Shown here one piece after another: positions 1 to 5,585 of a stretch of 5,742 nucleotides of DNA; position 1 is the stretch's first letter; each line of letters starts with the position of its first letter. Position numbers and translations under genes: made by a program. The stretch lies in the NCBI GenBank assembly GCA_003228495.1, contig QIDY01000120.1, forward strand, positions 1 through 5,742, read 5' to 3'. A model generated the notes under the pieces. It was not told the origin of the DNA, ran no database searches, and was given only the letters and a program-made list of their open reading frames with translations. Source of the stretch: Nitrospirota bacterium (GTDB lineage Bacteria > Nitrospirota > Nitrospiria > Nitrospirales > UBA8639).

Positions 1-91
1 GTCGCAACTGTTGAAGTTGGGCCTCAACCTGTGAGAACGATAAGCCATGTTGCTTGAGTGCAAGATGATCGTTTTGGCTTAGATTTAGCAA
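1..91 (-). CDS. N-terminus of a DUF4301-like protein (partial, runs off left edge)
   Basis: Reading the minus strand from a TTG at 91 gives 30 codons to the window edge: MLNLSQNDHLALKQHG, then LSFSQVEAQLQQLR. This resembles the opening of DUF4301 proteins as I remember it: a short 'D...l..hGis...v..Ql..f' helical start. The function of that family is not established. The frame is closed upstream by TAG at 115-113, and TTG 91 is the only usual start codon between that stop and the motif. It places the motif right at the N-terminus, as expected for the family. No good Shine-Dalgarno is visible upstream, which weakens the start call. The gene follows the methyltransferase on the same strand after 91 nt, so the two may be co-transcribed. 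The family call is from recall; the coding call rests on the residue pattern. Confidence 0.5.
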   Translation of the reverse strand, partial: MLNLSQNDHLALKQHGLSFSQVEAQLQQLR

Positions 92-182
92 GGGATTTTT
101 CGACTTTGAATTCTAAGCGGTTCGGAGCGAAGTCTTCTTCACCTGTTTGATTTTTTTGGAAGAGACAAAGTGGACATGTTAT

Positions 183-938
183 TCAAACCCGATGGCGGCG
201 GTGACAAATAACAAGCACTTCATCAATGTTATCGTCACAGGTTAAGCCTGGCTTAAAGAGTAGTTCTTTCTGCATTTTGAGGCCAAGAGGAAAAAAATAT
301 CGATTGTGATACGTCATAGCTGTCTCAAAATGCCGGCGTAGAAACCATGTGGCTAGCTTGGTCAAGAATTTATTCTTTGGTTGCATCCCGTAGGAGGCGC
401 TGCAGCGAATATCAAGATTATGCAGATCGACCAAGCCACGAAGATTCTCCGGATCATACCGTCGGTAATGACCTACCAGGGAATCAAAGGAAGTCCAGGC
501 ATGGGCATGGAGAGGGACGGAAAAGAATAGGGTGCCGCCATCGGCCAGTAAATGGCTGAGTTGGGAAAAGACTGCCTGGTCATTCGGCATGTGTTCAATA
601 ACGTCGAAAAGACAAATGAGATCGAAGCTGCTTTCCGGAAATTGGAGTGTTTCGAAGGAACCGACATGAGCGTGCCCTCCAGCTTTGTGAAGGTGTTGAC
701 AGGCTACCTCGCTTACATCAACAAAGACCGTTCCCTGAATAGGAAGACGTGGACGAAGGCCTGGCCCGATTTCAAGACGCCGTGGTGCGGTGAGGCACAA
801 TTCAGAGACCACATCCCAGGTATTAAAATGTTCGGGACCGTAAAAATTCGAGTAGGCCCAGAGGCGCTGATAAAATGACTGATTAATCTTGGCCATATTA
901 TGACAATCATCTTTTTGTACTTGCTGCATGGTTTTCAT
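183..938 (-). CDS. class I SAM-dependent methyltransferase
   Basis: This is a Rossmann-fold methyltransferase that would transfer a methyl group from S-adenosylmethionine to an unknown substrate, probably in the cytosol. In the longest open frame (from 1016, 277 aa) motif I is LEIGPG at residues 81-86, the ribose-binding acidic residue is in FVDVS near 100, motif II/III is FDLICLFDVIEHM around 131-143, and LADGGTLFFSVP follows at 157-168. The later VGHYRRY is common in the UbiE/Methyltransf_11 type. The substrate cannot be read from this. The start is uncertain. ATG 1016 has AGGAG 15 nt upstream but adds an odd hydrophobic stretch. ATG 938 (251 aa) has AGGA 12 nt upstream and is used here. 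ATG 896 (237 aa) begins just before the family-like region. The gene is divergent from the DUF3015 fragment. Confidence 0.85.
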   Translation of the reverse strand: MKTMQQVQKDDCHNMAKINQSFYQRLWAYSNFYGPEHFNTWDVVSELCLTAPRRLEIGPGLRPRLPIQGTVFVDVSEVACQHLHKAGGHAHVGSFETLQFPESSFDLICLFDVIEHMPNDQAVFSQLSHLLADGGTLFFSVPLHAHAWTSFDSLVGHYRRYDPENLRGLVDLHNLDIRCSASYGMQPKNKFLTKLATWFLRRHFETAMTYHNRYFFPLGLKMQKELLFKPGLTCDDNIDEVLVICHRRHRV

Positions 939-1016
939 GTGGGAAGGATATCCTGATTGTGTGAGAAAGAAGACCGGGTGAGTGTAGGAGACAAAGAAAA
1001 CAGAGGCATGTCCCAT

Positions 1017-1040
1017 GAACAGTTTTTCTGACTCCTGTTC
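1017..1040. repeat. inverted repeat GAACAG-N12-CTGTTC
   Basis: A 6-bp perfect inverted repeat with 12 nt between the arms lies between the upstream-most methyltransferase start (1016) and the DUF3015 fragment. Arms spaced like this could be an operator half-site pair, but it does not match the LexA boxes I know (CTGT-N8-ACAG or GAAC-N4-GTTC). It may be chance. Confidence 0.25.
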
Positions 1041-1289
1041 AAATGCTTACGCGCTCCCATGGATACACTGTTCGTGAACTATGAAAACCTGTTGCAGGAT
1101 ATCGCCCAGGGAAAAGGGGAGTATCTGTCCGCTTTTGGAAAAATGCTCCATGTGCCTTCGGTGCATCAGCAAACATTTGCCAACCGCTTACAGCAGCACT
1201 ATGCCGACTTATCGGACATCAATCTTAGTCAAGGCGACGTTCAAGTGAAGCAATTTATTAATCAAGTGATTCGGGTGACGGCCCCTTAG
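1032..1289 (+). pseudogene. DUF3015 C-terminal fragment (probable remnant)
   Basis: The plus-strand frame ending at TAG 1287-1289 encodes 76 aa from ATG 1059. The core FVNYENLLQDIAQGKGEYLS, then FGKMLHVP, a QQ..F...LQQHYADL stretch and a final helix match the C-terminal half of DUF3015 proteins (function unknown), as recalled. Members usually run about 150 aa, with a signal peptide and a Cys/Gly-rich N-terminal half. Both are missing here. ATG 1059 has no Shine-Dalgarno. The frame is open back to 1032, then hits TGA at 1029-1031. Beyond that TGA it is again stop-free back to 957, with an ATG at 1008, so a nonsense mutation in an older longer gene is possible. The missing half would overlap the divergent methyltransferase start, which suggests truncation or recombination. 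An alternative is a functional short protein starting at 1059. Confidence 0.5.
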
Positions 1290-1456
1290 TCCTGGGCACC
1301 ACCTTGTAAATATCCTAATCCAATTTTTAAGGCACGCCGTGTAAGTTCGGCCCATCGTGCTTCCGGATACTCGGCCAAGACTTTGGCTGCCTTCACATCT
1401 TGAATGTCGAGTTCTTTTATTCGAATAATGCCATCTTCTATTTTCACGTCGGCCAC
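1286..1456 (-). CDS. small hypothetical protein, 56 aa, GTG start
   Basis: The minus strand from GTG at 1456 to TAA at 1288-1286 encodes 56 aa. It begins VADVKIEDGIIRIKELD, continues through VLAEYPEARWAELTRRALKI and ends LQGGAQD. A strong Shine-Dalgarno (AAGGGGGA, 1468-1461) sits about 5 nt before GTG, which is the main reason to believe it. The composition is balanced and soluble, with a short beta-like start, a DVKAAKVLAEYPE helix and a second amphipathic helix, and no signal peptide or membrane segment. I do not recognise the family. The N-terminal Val-Ile-Arg pattern followed by two helices could suit a small regulator or antitoxin, but that is only a guess. It is tail to tail with the DUF3015 fragment (4-nt overlap) and divergent from the lipoprotein operon, sharing the 1457-1646 region. 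Confidence 0.6.
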   Translation of the reverse strand: MADVKIEDGIIRIKELDIQDVKAAKVLAEYPEARWAELTRRALKIGLGYLQGGAQD

Positions 1457-1460
1457 GGAG

Positions 1461-1468
1461 TCCCCCTT
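1461..1468 (-). promoter_or_regulatory. ribosome binding site for the 56-aa gene
   Basis: AAGGGGGA on the minus strand, about 5 nt before GTG 1456. It pairs well with anti-SD CCUCC, allowing one G-U pair. It fixes the non-ATG start of this small gene. Confidence 0.6.
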
Positions 1469-1477
1469 TTGTTTTAG

Positions 1478-1500
1478 CCCCCTCTTCAGAAGAGGAAGGG
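1478..1500. other. hairpin in the divergent intergenic region
   Basis: CCTCTTC-A-GAAGAGG at 1481-1495 is a perfect inverted repeat. CCC (1478-1480) and GGG (1498-1500) extend it across a 2-nt bulge. Allowing a minimal loop it gives a stem of about 6 bp plus 3 bp. There is no T-run directly after it in either direction, so it is not a clear intrinsic terminator. On the minus strand it would lie in the leader of the 56-aa gene; on the plus strand it sits just upstream of promoter P1. Confidence 0.45.
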
Positions 1501-1501
1501 T

Positions 1502-1529
1502 TTGTCAGATTGTGTATATGAAGTATAAT
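1502..1529 (+). promoter_or_regulatory. sigma70-type promoter P1 of the lipoprotein operon
   Basis: A TTGTCA -35 (1502-1507) and a perfect TATAAT -10 (1524-1529) are separated by 16 nt. Expected transcription start is near 1536, giving a leader of about 130 nt before the LPP20 gene. Confidence 0.65.
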
Positions 1530-1549
1530 GATAAGAAGTCCTGAATTTC

Positions 1550-1578
1550 TTGACAGGTTGTAGGGGCAATGCTAGCAT
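1550..1578 (+). promoter_or_regulatory. sigma70-type promoter P2 (extended -10)
   Basis: A perfect TTGACA -35 (1550-1555) and a TAGCAT -10 (1573-1578) are separated by 17 nt, with TGC directly before the -10 forming an extended -10 element. The -10 lies inside the 10-bp palindrome ATGCTAGCAT (1569-1578), so a protein bound there would block polymerase. Expected start is near 1585. Confidence 0.55.
1569..1578. repeat. 10-bp palindrome ATGCTAGCAT over the P2 -10
   Basis: Perfect 10-bp palindrome centred on CTAG, covering the extended -10 of P2. It is a candidate operator, and its CTAG also begins the upstream copy of the direct repeat. Confidence 0.5.
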
Positions 1579-1636
1579 TTTCTTAGTCTCTCGGAAATGA
1601 CAATCCCACAGAAAAATCTAGATTTTCTTTCTCTTC
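1572..1636 (+). repeat. imperfect direct repeat, 46-bp period
   Basis: Copy one (1572-1591) reads CTAG-c-ATTTTCTT-ag-TCTCT. Copy two (1618-1634) reads CTAG-ATTTTCTT-TCTCT, lacking one and two bases relative to copy one. The starts are 46 bp apart, a little over four helical turns. One copy overlaps the P2 -10 and the other lies in the 5' leader. Confidence 0.5.
1613..1626. repeat. 14-bp perfect palindrome AAAATCTAGATTTT
   Basis: Perfect palindrome centred on CTAG, in the 5' leader between P2 and the Shine-Dalgarno of the LPP20 gene. It could be an operator or a weak RNA hairpin. It shares its CTAG core with the palindrome at 1569-1578. Confidence 0.5.
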
Positions 1637-1654
1637 AGTAAGCTCTATGGCGTT

Positions 1655-1660
1655 AGGAGG
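1655..1660 (+). promoter_or_regulatory. ribosome binding site AGGAGG deciding a GTG start
   Basis: A perfect AGGAGG lies inside the longer open frame that begins at ATG 1647, 4 nt before an in-frame GTG at 1665. It argues for GTG 1665 as the start, since no SD precedes ATG 1647. Confidence 0.65.
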
Positions 1661-1664
1661 AAAT

Positions 1665-2219
1665 GTGCTATCAAATCGCATTGTACGATCACTGGTATTT
1701 GCTCTGTTGGGCTATGCGCTTGTTGCATGTGGAGGGCCTCCTAATTGGGTGACAGAAGGATCCGGGGTCTTAAATCAAGACAATTCCAAAGCAATTTATG
1801 GGGTGGGGGCAATCGTTGGCGTGAAAAACGAACCCTTGGCCTGGGAGGCTGCGGAAAATCGGGCTAGAGCGGAGTTGGCCAAAACGTTTCGAGCGTATAC
1901 CGCATACCTCATGCTGGATTATGCCGCCTCGACCACTGCGGGAAATTTCACGGAATCAACGGAAGAGCAAAATGTGGAGCGAGCTGTGAAGACATTTACT
2001 GCGATCACATTAAATGGCGTCCGTCCTGTAGATCGTTATAAAGATGATGAGACCCAGACCTATTATGTGCTGACCAAGCTTTCGTATGAAGAAATGAAAG
2101 AGGTTCTTCAACAAGCGCAGGAACTGGATGCGGAAGTTCGGGAGTTTGTGAAAAAGAATGCGGACCGGGTATTTAAGAAGTTGGAACAAGAGGAAGCCAA
2201 GCGTTCCGGAAGCCCCTAA
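1665..2219 (+). CDS. LPP20-family outer-membrane lipoprotein
   Basis: From GTG 1665 (184 aa) this starts with a textbook lipoprotein signal: basic n-region (SNRIVR), hydrophobic core SLVFALLGYAL and lipobox LVAC with Cys22. Gly at +2 predicts outer-membrane sorting by the E. coli rule. The mature part has PPNW at 25-28, IYGVGAI near 44-50 and an alanine/arginine-rich helix ENRARAELAKTF near 64-75. It continues with a beta stretch ending YYVLTKL and a charged C-terminal coiled-coil-like helix (EMKEVL to EEAKR). This is the LPP20 pattern, named from the Helicobacter lipoprotein; the family also includes the flagellar-ring lipoprotein FlgP. ATG 1647 would add six residues without an SD. It is the first gene of the operon, behind P1 and P2. 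Function beyond an envelope lipoprotein is inference. Confidence 0.8.
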   Translation: MLSNRIVRSLVFALLGYALVACGGPPNWVTEGSGVLNQDNSKAIYGVGAIVGVKNEPLAWEAAENRARAELAKTFRAYTAYLMLDYAASTTAGNFTESTEEQNVERAVKTFTAITLNGVRPVDRYKDDETQTYYVLTKLSYEEMKEVLQQAQELDAEVREFVKKNADRVFKKLEQEEAKRSGSP

Positions 2220-2254
2220 GATCATCACTTCCGCCACGGTTTTCCGCGCACACA

Positions 2255-2893
2255 ATGAAGAACTCTCTGTCAATATTCATGCCCCGATCCATACGATTAT
2301 GCATTGTGCTGGGTTCCGTTCTCTGCCTTTTTACATTGGTGTCTTGTGGGAAAGAAAAACGTGTGACGCGGGTGGACCCTGGAGTCGTAACGGATTTGAG
2401 TGGTCGTTGGAACGATACGGATTCAAAATTAGTCGCGGAAAGCATGATGAAGGAAATGGTGAGCCGGCCCTGGTTGAGTAAATTCACCGGATCGCATGGC
2501 CGGGAGCCGGTCGTTATTGTGGGAACCATTCTCAATAAAAGTTACGAACATATTGATGTTGGCACTTTTGTCACGGACTTGGAACGGGAAATGACGAACT
2601 CCCAGAAAGTGTTATTCGTGGCAAGTAAAAGTGAACGGGAAGAAATTCGGGAAGAACGCAAGGAGCAGGCGGTGTATTCTCGCGAAGATACTCAAAAACG
2701 TCCAGGACTAGAGCTGGGGGCCGATTTCATGATGAAAGGCACTATTGCGTCGATTGTAGATGAATCTTCCGGAACGAAAGCCGTCTATTATCAAGTTGAT
2801 TTGGATTTGATAGATTTAGAGAATAATGTTAAATCCTGGTACGGACAGAAAAAAATCAAAAAGGTTATTGAACGAAAGCGCCTGCTGTTTTAA
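2255..2893 (+). CDS. LpoB-like lipoprotein, penicillin-binding protein activator family
   Basis: A 212-aa lipoprotein. The signal peptide has a basic n-region PRSIR, core LCIVLGSVLCLFT and lipobox LVSC with Cys31; Gly at +2 predicts outer membrane. The mature protein has DLSGRWNDTDS at 47-57, PWLSKF near 72-77, PVVIVGTILNKS near 85-96, TFVTDLEREM near 104-113, a charged REEIREERKEQ helix, GADFMMKGTIASI near 155-167 and a final WYGQKKIKK. These fit the LpoB/YcfM family. In E. coli LpoB crosses the periplasm to activate PBP1B; here no PBP gene is in the window and the spacer after Cys is short, so the partner is unknown. ATG 2255 has no clear SD. ATG 2279 (204 aa, Cys23) is an equally good start. 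It lies 35 nt after the LPP20 gene. Confidence 0.82.
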   Translation: MKNSLSIFMPRSIRLCIVLGSVLCLFTLVSCGKEKRVTRVDPGVVTDLSGRWNDTDSKLVAESMMKEMVSRPWLSKFTGSHGREPVVIVGTILNKSYEHIDVGTFVTDLEREMTNSQKVLFVASKSEREEIREERKEQAVYSREDTQKRPGLELGADFMMKGTIASIVDESSGTKAVYYQVDLDLIDLENNVKSWYGQKKIKKVIERKRLLF

Positions 2894-2907
2894 TTCCATG
2901 CTTCCCG

Positions 2908-4455
2908 GTGCCATTATCTCACACACGGCAAGTCATTCGGTCTCTGGATTCTCGGTTTCCGCAACCCTTCTTTTTCTTTTCCCTTAACCTCAATCAGTAC
3001 CTACCACTTTTTCCTGTCATTCTTTTACAACGCCTTCCTTGGTTTGTCTTAGGGTGCCTTTTGTTCATGGGCTGCAGTGGGCCGATGTCTCACTATGCCG
3101 GGGTACAACGCAGTCTGTTCGCCGGTCAGTCCGAGCAAGCCATCCAAATCATGGAATCCGCAAAAGATGACTACGGCAACAGAAACCGGTTGCTGTTTTT
3201 AATGGACCACGGAATGGTCCTCCATTTAGCAGGTCGGTACGCCGAGAGCAATGTCGTACTGGAAAAAGCGCATTTCCTCATTGAAGAATTGTACACCAAA
3301 CGACTACGCGATACGGCCTCGGCGCTGTTGGTGAATGAGGCACGCCAACCATATGAAGGGGCTCCCTATGAACACGTCATGGTTAATGTGGTGAAAGGGC
3401 TAAATTATGCCTTTCTCCAGCAGTGGACCGAGGCCCTAGTCGAAGCCAGAAGAATAGACCATCGATTGAACGTGCTTAGCGATACCGTGGAAGAAAGCGA
3501 TGCCTACCACGAAGATCCGTTTGCGCGCTATCTGGTTGGGTTACTGTATGAAATTTCCGGTGATATCAACAATGCGTATGTCGGATACCGCAAAGCCGAA
3601 CAGGTGTATGAAGAGGAACAGGCCTGGACACGAGTGCCTTTCCCCAATATCTTAAAAAGCGATCTCATTCGAACCGCCAATCGTTTAGGATTGCATGAAG
3701 ATGTCGAGCACTATCAGGAGAAATATCCGGAAGTGGCAGCTCAGCCGGTGTTGCGAAATCATCAAAACCTAGCTCAAATAGTCGTGATTGCCTACCATGG
3801 CCAGGGTCCCAAGAAAGAAGATCTAATCATCGATGTACCTGTAAGTCTAGATGCACTCCGTCTAGTGGCCTTAACCAAGCCCGGGTTTCGCCGGAGTGGG
3901 AGAGCGACAAGGGGAGGTGAGGCTTTTCTCTATGGTGTTCACGGACGGATTGCCCGCATTGCCTTGCCCCGCTTTACAATGCAAAAAAAAACATTGACTC
4001 TTGACACCATTCAGTTCAGAAATGAGGAGACTACGATCACAGCTCAGTCTCAACTCATGTATGATGTGCAGGCGGTCGCCGAAAAAACTCTAGCTGATGA
4101 GTATGATAGCCTGGTGTTACGAGCGGTAGCGAGAACGTCCATGAAAATGGCCGCTGCCGAAGGAATAGGGATTGGAGCACAAGCAGCAGCTGGAAAAAAC
4201 TCACGGGATTGGATCGGTCCCTTAGTGGGAGGTATTGCGCGCATTTTTGCCTTAGCCACCGAAGAGGCCGATATTCGGACTTGGCGAACCCTTCCAGGTG
4301 ACATCCAACTCACACGAATTTGGGTTGAACCCGGAGAATATTCCGTGACCATACAGTCCATGGATCTCCAGAGCCAGGGTACTGGAGCTTCTCACAACAA
4401 ACGTCTTCAACTTAAAAAAGGTGGGACACGTTTTCTTTTTCATCAGAGTTTGTAA
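2908..4455 (+). CDS. TPR lipoprotein of the COG3014 type
   Basis: Up to 515 aa. After the N-terminus, helical TPR-like repeats run at about 64-130, 163-188 (GLNYAFLQQWTEALVEARRI) and 203-240 (DPFARYLVGLLYE, then GDINNAYVGYRKAEQVYEE). A beta-rich middle with IVVIAYHGQGP near 290 follows. The C-terminal part has a small-residue segment GIGIGAQAAAG and then ADIRTW, TLPGDIQLTRI and PGEYSV. This order matches the uncharacterised COG3014 lipoproteins, as recalled. The N-terminus is odd. The only usual in-frame start before the lipobox is GTG 2908, with no SD, giving a 55-residue leader full of Phe, Leu and Pro. Two cysteines could be lipidated: Cys50 (VLGC) or Cys56 (FMGC). It lies 14 nt after the LpoB-like gene, so translation may be coupled. 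Body certain to be coding; start uncertain; function unknown. Confidence 0.8.
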   Translation: MPLSHTRQVIRSLDSRFPQPFFFFSLNLNQYLPLFPVILLQRLPWFVLGCLLFMGCSGPMSHYAGVQRSLFAGQSEQAIQIMESAKDDYGNRNRLLFLMDHGMVLHLAGRYAESNVVLEKAHFLIEELYTKRLRDTASALLVNEARQPYEGAPYEHVMVNVVKGLNYAFLQQWTEALVEARRIDHRLNVLSDTVEESDAYHEDPFARYLVGLLYEISGDINNAYVGYRKAEQVYEEEQAWTRVPFPNILKSDLIRTANRLGLHEDVEHYQEKYPEVAAQPVLRNHQNLAQIVVIAYHGQGPKKEDLIIDVPVSLDALRLVALTKPGFRRSGRATRGGEAFLYGVHGRIARIALPRFTMQKKTLTLDTIQFRNEETTITAQSQLMYDVQAVAEKTLADEYDSLVLRAVARTSMKMAAAEGIGIGAQAAAGKNSRDWIGPLVGGIARIFALATEEADIRTWRTLPGDIQLTRIWVEPGEYSVTIQSMDLQSQGTGASHNKRLQLKKGGTRFLFHQSL

Positions 4456-4464
4456 TAAGCGACC

Positions 4465-5562
4465 ATGAGATTTCCAAGAAACGTTGTATTGGGCGGTTGG
4501 TTGTTCATCTTGATAGGCGGCTGTGCGTGGTTTGGGTCTGAAACTCCTCCTGAATGGATTCTGTCACCTCAAAGCACCTTTCCCGCAGAACAATTTCTCA
4601 CGGGGATGGGCGAAGCGGATAGCCGGGAACAAGCTGAAAAGCGTGCTTATGTGGCGGTGGCTAGAGTATTTTCTGCAAACATTCAAGCCCAGTCGATGGA
4701 TCGAGAATCGTATGCTATTCAGGAAACCGGAAACACGAGTCGGACCCGGCGAGAGTTGCAACTCGATCATCGTACGCGAGTGACGACCAGCAAAGTGTTG
4801 GAGAATGTGAAGGTATTAGACATCTGGTATCAACCCTCCACTCGCCATTTTTTCGCGCTGGCAGGATTAGACCGCCGACATGCCGAACAAACAATCATGG
4901 ATCGTTTGAGAGATTTGGACTTAACCATTGAGAATATGGTGCAACAAGGGAGGTCGCATATTCAGAAAATCCAACGGATACGCGGATACAAGCAGGCCCT
5001 GATCCTACTTACTGATCGGGAAACGCTGAACGCGGATTTGCGTGTGATTCGAAAAAGTGGAGAAAGCCAGCCACCGCTTTATCGCATTCCCGATATTCAA
5101 AGAGAATTTCAGGATTTTGTGGCCAATGAAGTAGCTATTTCGGTGTCGATGGAGGGGGAAAATTCGGAGGAATTAGAGCGGGCTATCTTGGAAGGTCTGA
5201 AGGAGGAAGGATTACTTGGCGGGCCAGCCTATTCTTTGACCGAGGGAAAGCGCGAGACCGAAGATGTGTCGATTGTTGGGCAAGGAAAATTGTGGACAGT
5301 GGATTTACCGGACCCGATATTCAAATATGTGCGATGGTGTGGAGATATCGATATCTATGTAAATCCTTCCTATCGATTGATCGGCGTGATTTCCCGTACA
5401 GGCAGAGAAGGGCATATTACAGAAAAAGAAGCTAAAGTTCGGGCAAGTCATGCGATGCAAAAAGTTATTTCAAAAGAAATCGCTCAAATTCTCACTCAAT
5501 CAATATTCGATGAAAATCTTGATTCATCGCAAAGCCTGAATATTCCCAAGTCCTGCCCTTAA
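4465..5562 (+). CDS. LPP20-type lipoprotein with C-terminal LpoB-like module
   Basis: A 365-aa lipoprotein: MRFPRN n-region, core VVLGGWLFILI and lipobox IGGC with Cys20; Ala at +2 predicts outer membrane. PPEW at 28-31, FLTGMGEADS at 44-53 and an alanine-rich helix EKRAYVAVARVF near 58-69 form an LPP20 domain like that of the operon's first gene, which carries PPNW at the same place. A long helical linker follows at about 140-170. The C-terminal part (about 222-346) goes strand VAISVSME, helix SEELERAILEGLKEEG, strand DVSIVGQGKLW, strand pair GDIDIY and LIGVIS, helix TEKEAKVRASHAMQKVI. That order resembles the LpoB core. The LPP20-then-second-domain layout also recalls the flagellar FlgT protein. 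ATG 4465 follows the TPR gene by 9 nt with no clear SD, suggesting translational coupling. It is the last gene of the operon. Confidence 0.72.
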   Translation: MRFPRNVVLGGWLFILIGGCAWFGSETPPEWILSPQSTFPAEQFLTGMGEADSREQAEKRAYVAVARVFSANIQAQSMDRESYAIQETGNTSRTRRELQLDHRTRVTTSKVLENVKVLDIWYQPSTRHFFALAGLDRRHAEQTIMDRLRDLDLTIENMVQQGRSHIQKIQRIRGYKQALILLTDRETLNADLRVIRKSGESQPPLYRIPDIQREFQDFVANEVAISVSMEGENSEELERAILEGLKEEGLLGGPAYSLTEGKRETEDVSIVGQGKLWTVDLPDPIFKYVRWCGDIDIYVNPSYRLIGVISRTGREGHITEKEAKVRASHAMQKVISKEIAQILTQSIFDENLDSSQSLNIPKSCP

Positions 5563-5568
5563 AGAGGT

Positions 5569-5585
5569 CCTGTGAATTCAACAGG
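5569..5585. terminator. weak hairpin between convergent genes
   Basis: CCTGT and ACAGG (5-bp arms, 7-nt loop GAATTCA) lie just after the operon stop at 5562. The hairpin overlaps the stop and last codons of the convergent minus-strand gene. No T-run follows, so it is at best a weak bidirectional terminator. Confidence 0.25.

Noticed and set aside
110..115. Possible minus-strand -10 TAGAAT before the DUF4301-like gene
   Set aside because: No -35 at a suitable distance; also part of an in-frame stop region.
347..559. Plus-strand 70-codon open frame
   Set aside because: Antisense to the methyltransferase; Arg/Ser-rich shadow composition, no motif.
552..878. Plus-strand 108-codon open frame inside the methyltransferase gene
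   Set aside because: It lies antisense to a frame with clear SAM-binding motifs, lacks an SD and shows no domain pattern, so it is a shadow.
1070..1079. Inverted repeat GTTC-GT-GAAC
   Set aside because: Short, inside the DUF3015 fragment's coding sequence, and likely chance.
2158..2535. Overlapping open frames on both strands across the LPP20/LpoB junction
   Set aside because: They overlap two well-supported lipoprotein genes and have shadow composition and no SD.
4050..4443. Minus-strand open frames antisense to the TPR lipoprotein
   Set aside because: Frame shadows of a long, well-patterned gene; no recognisable domain.
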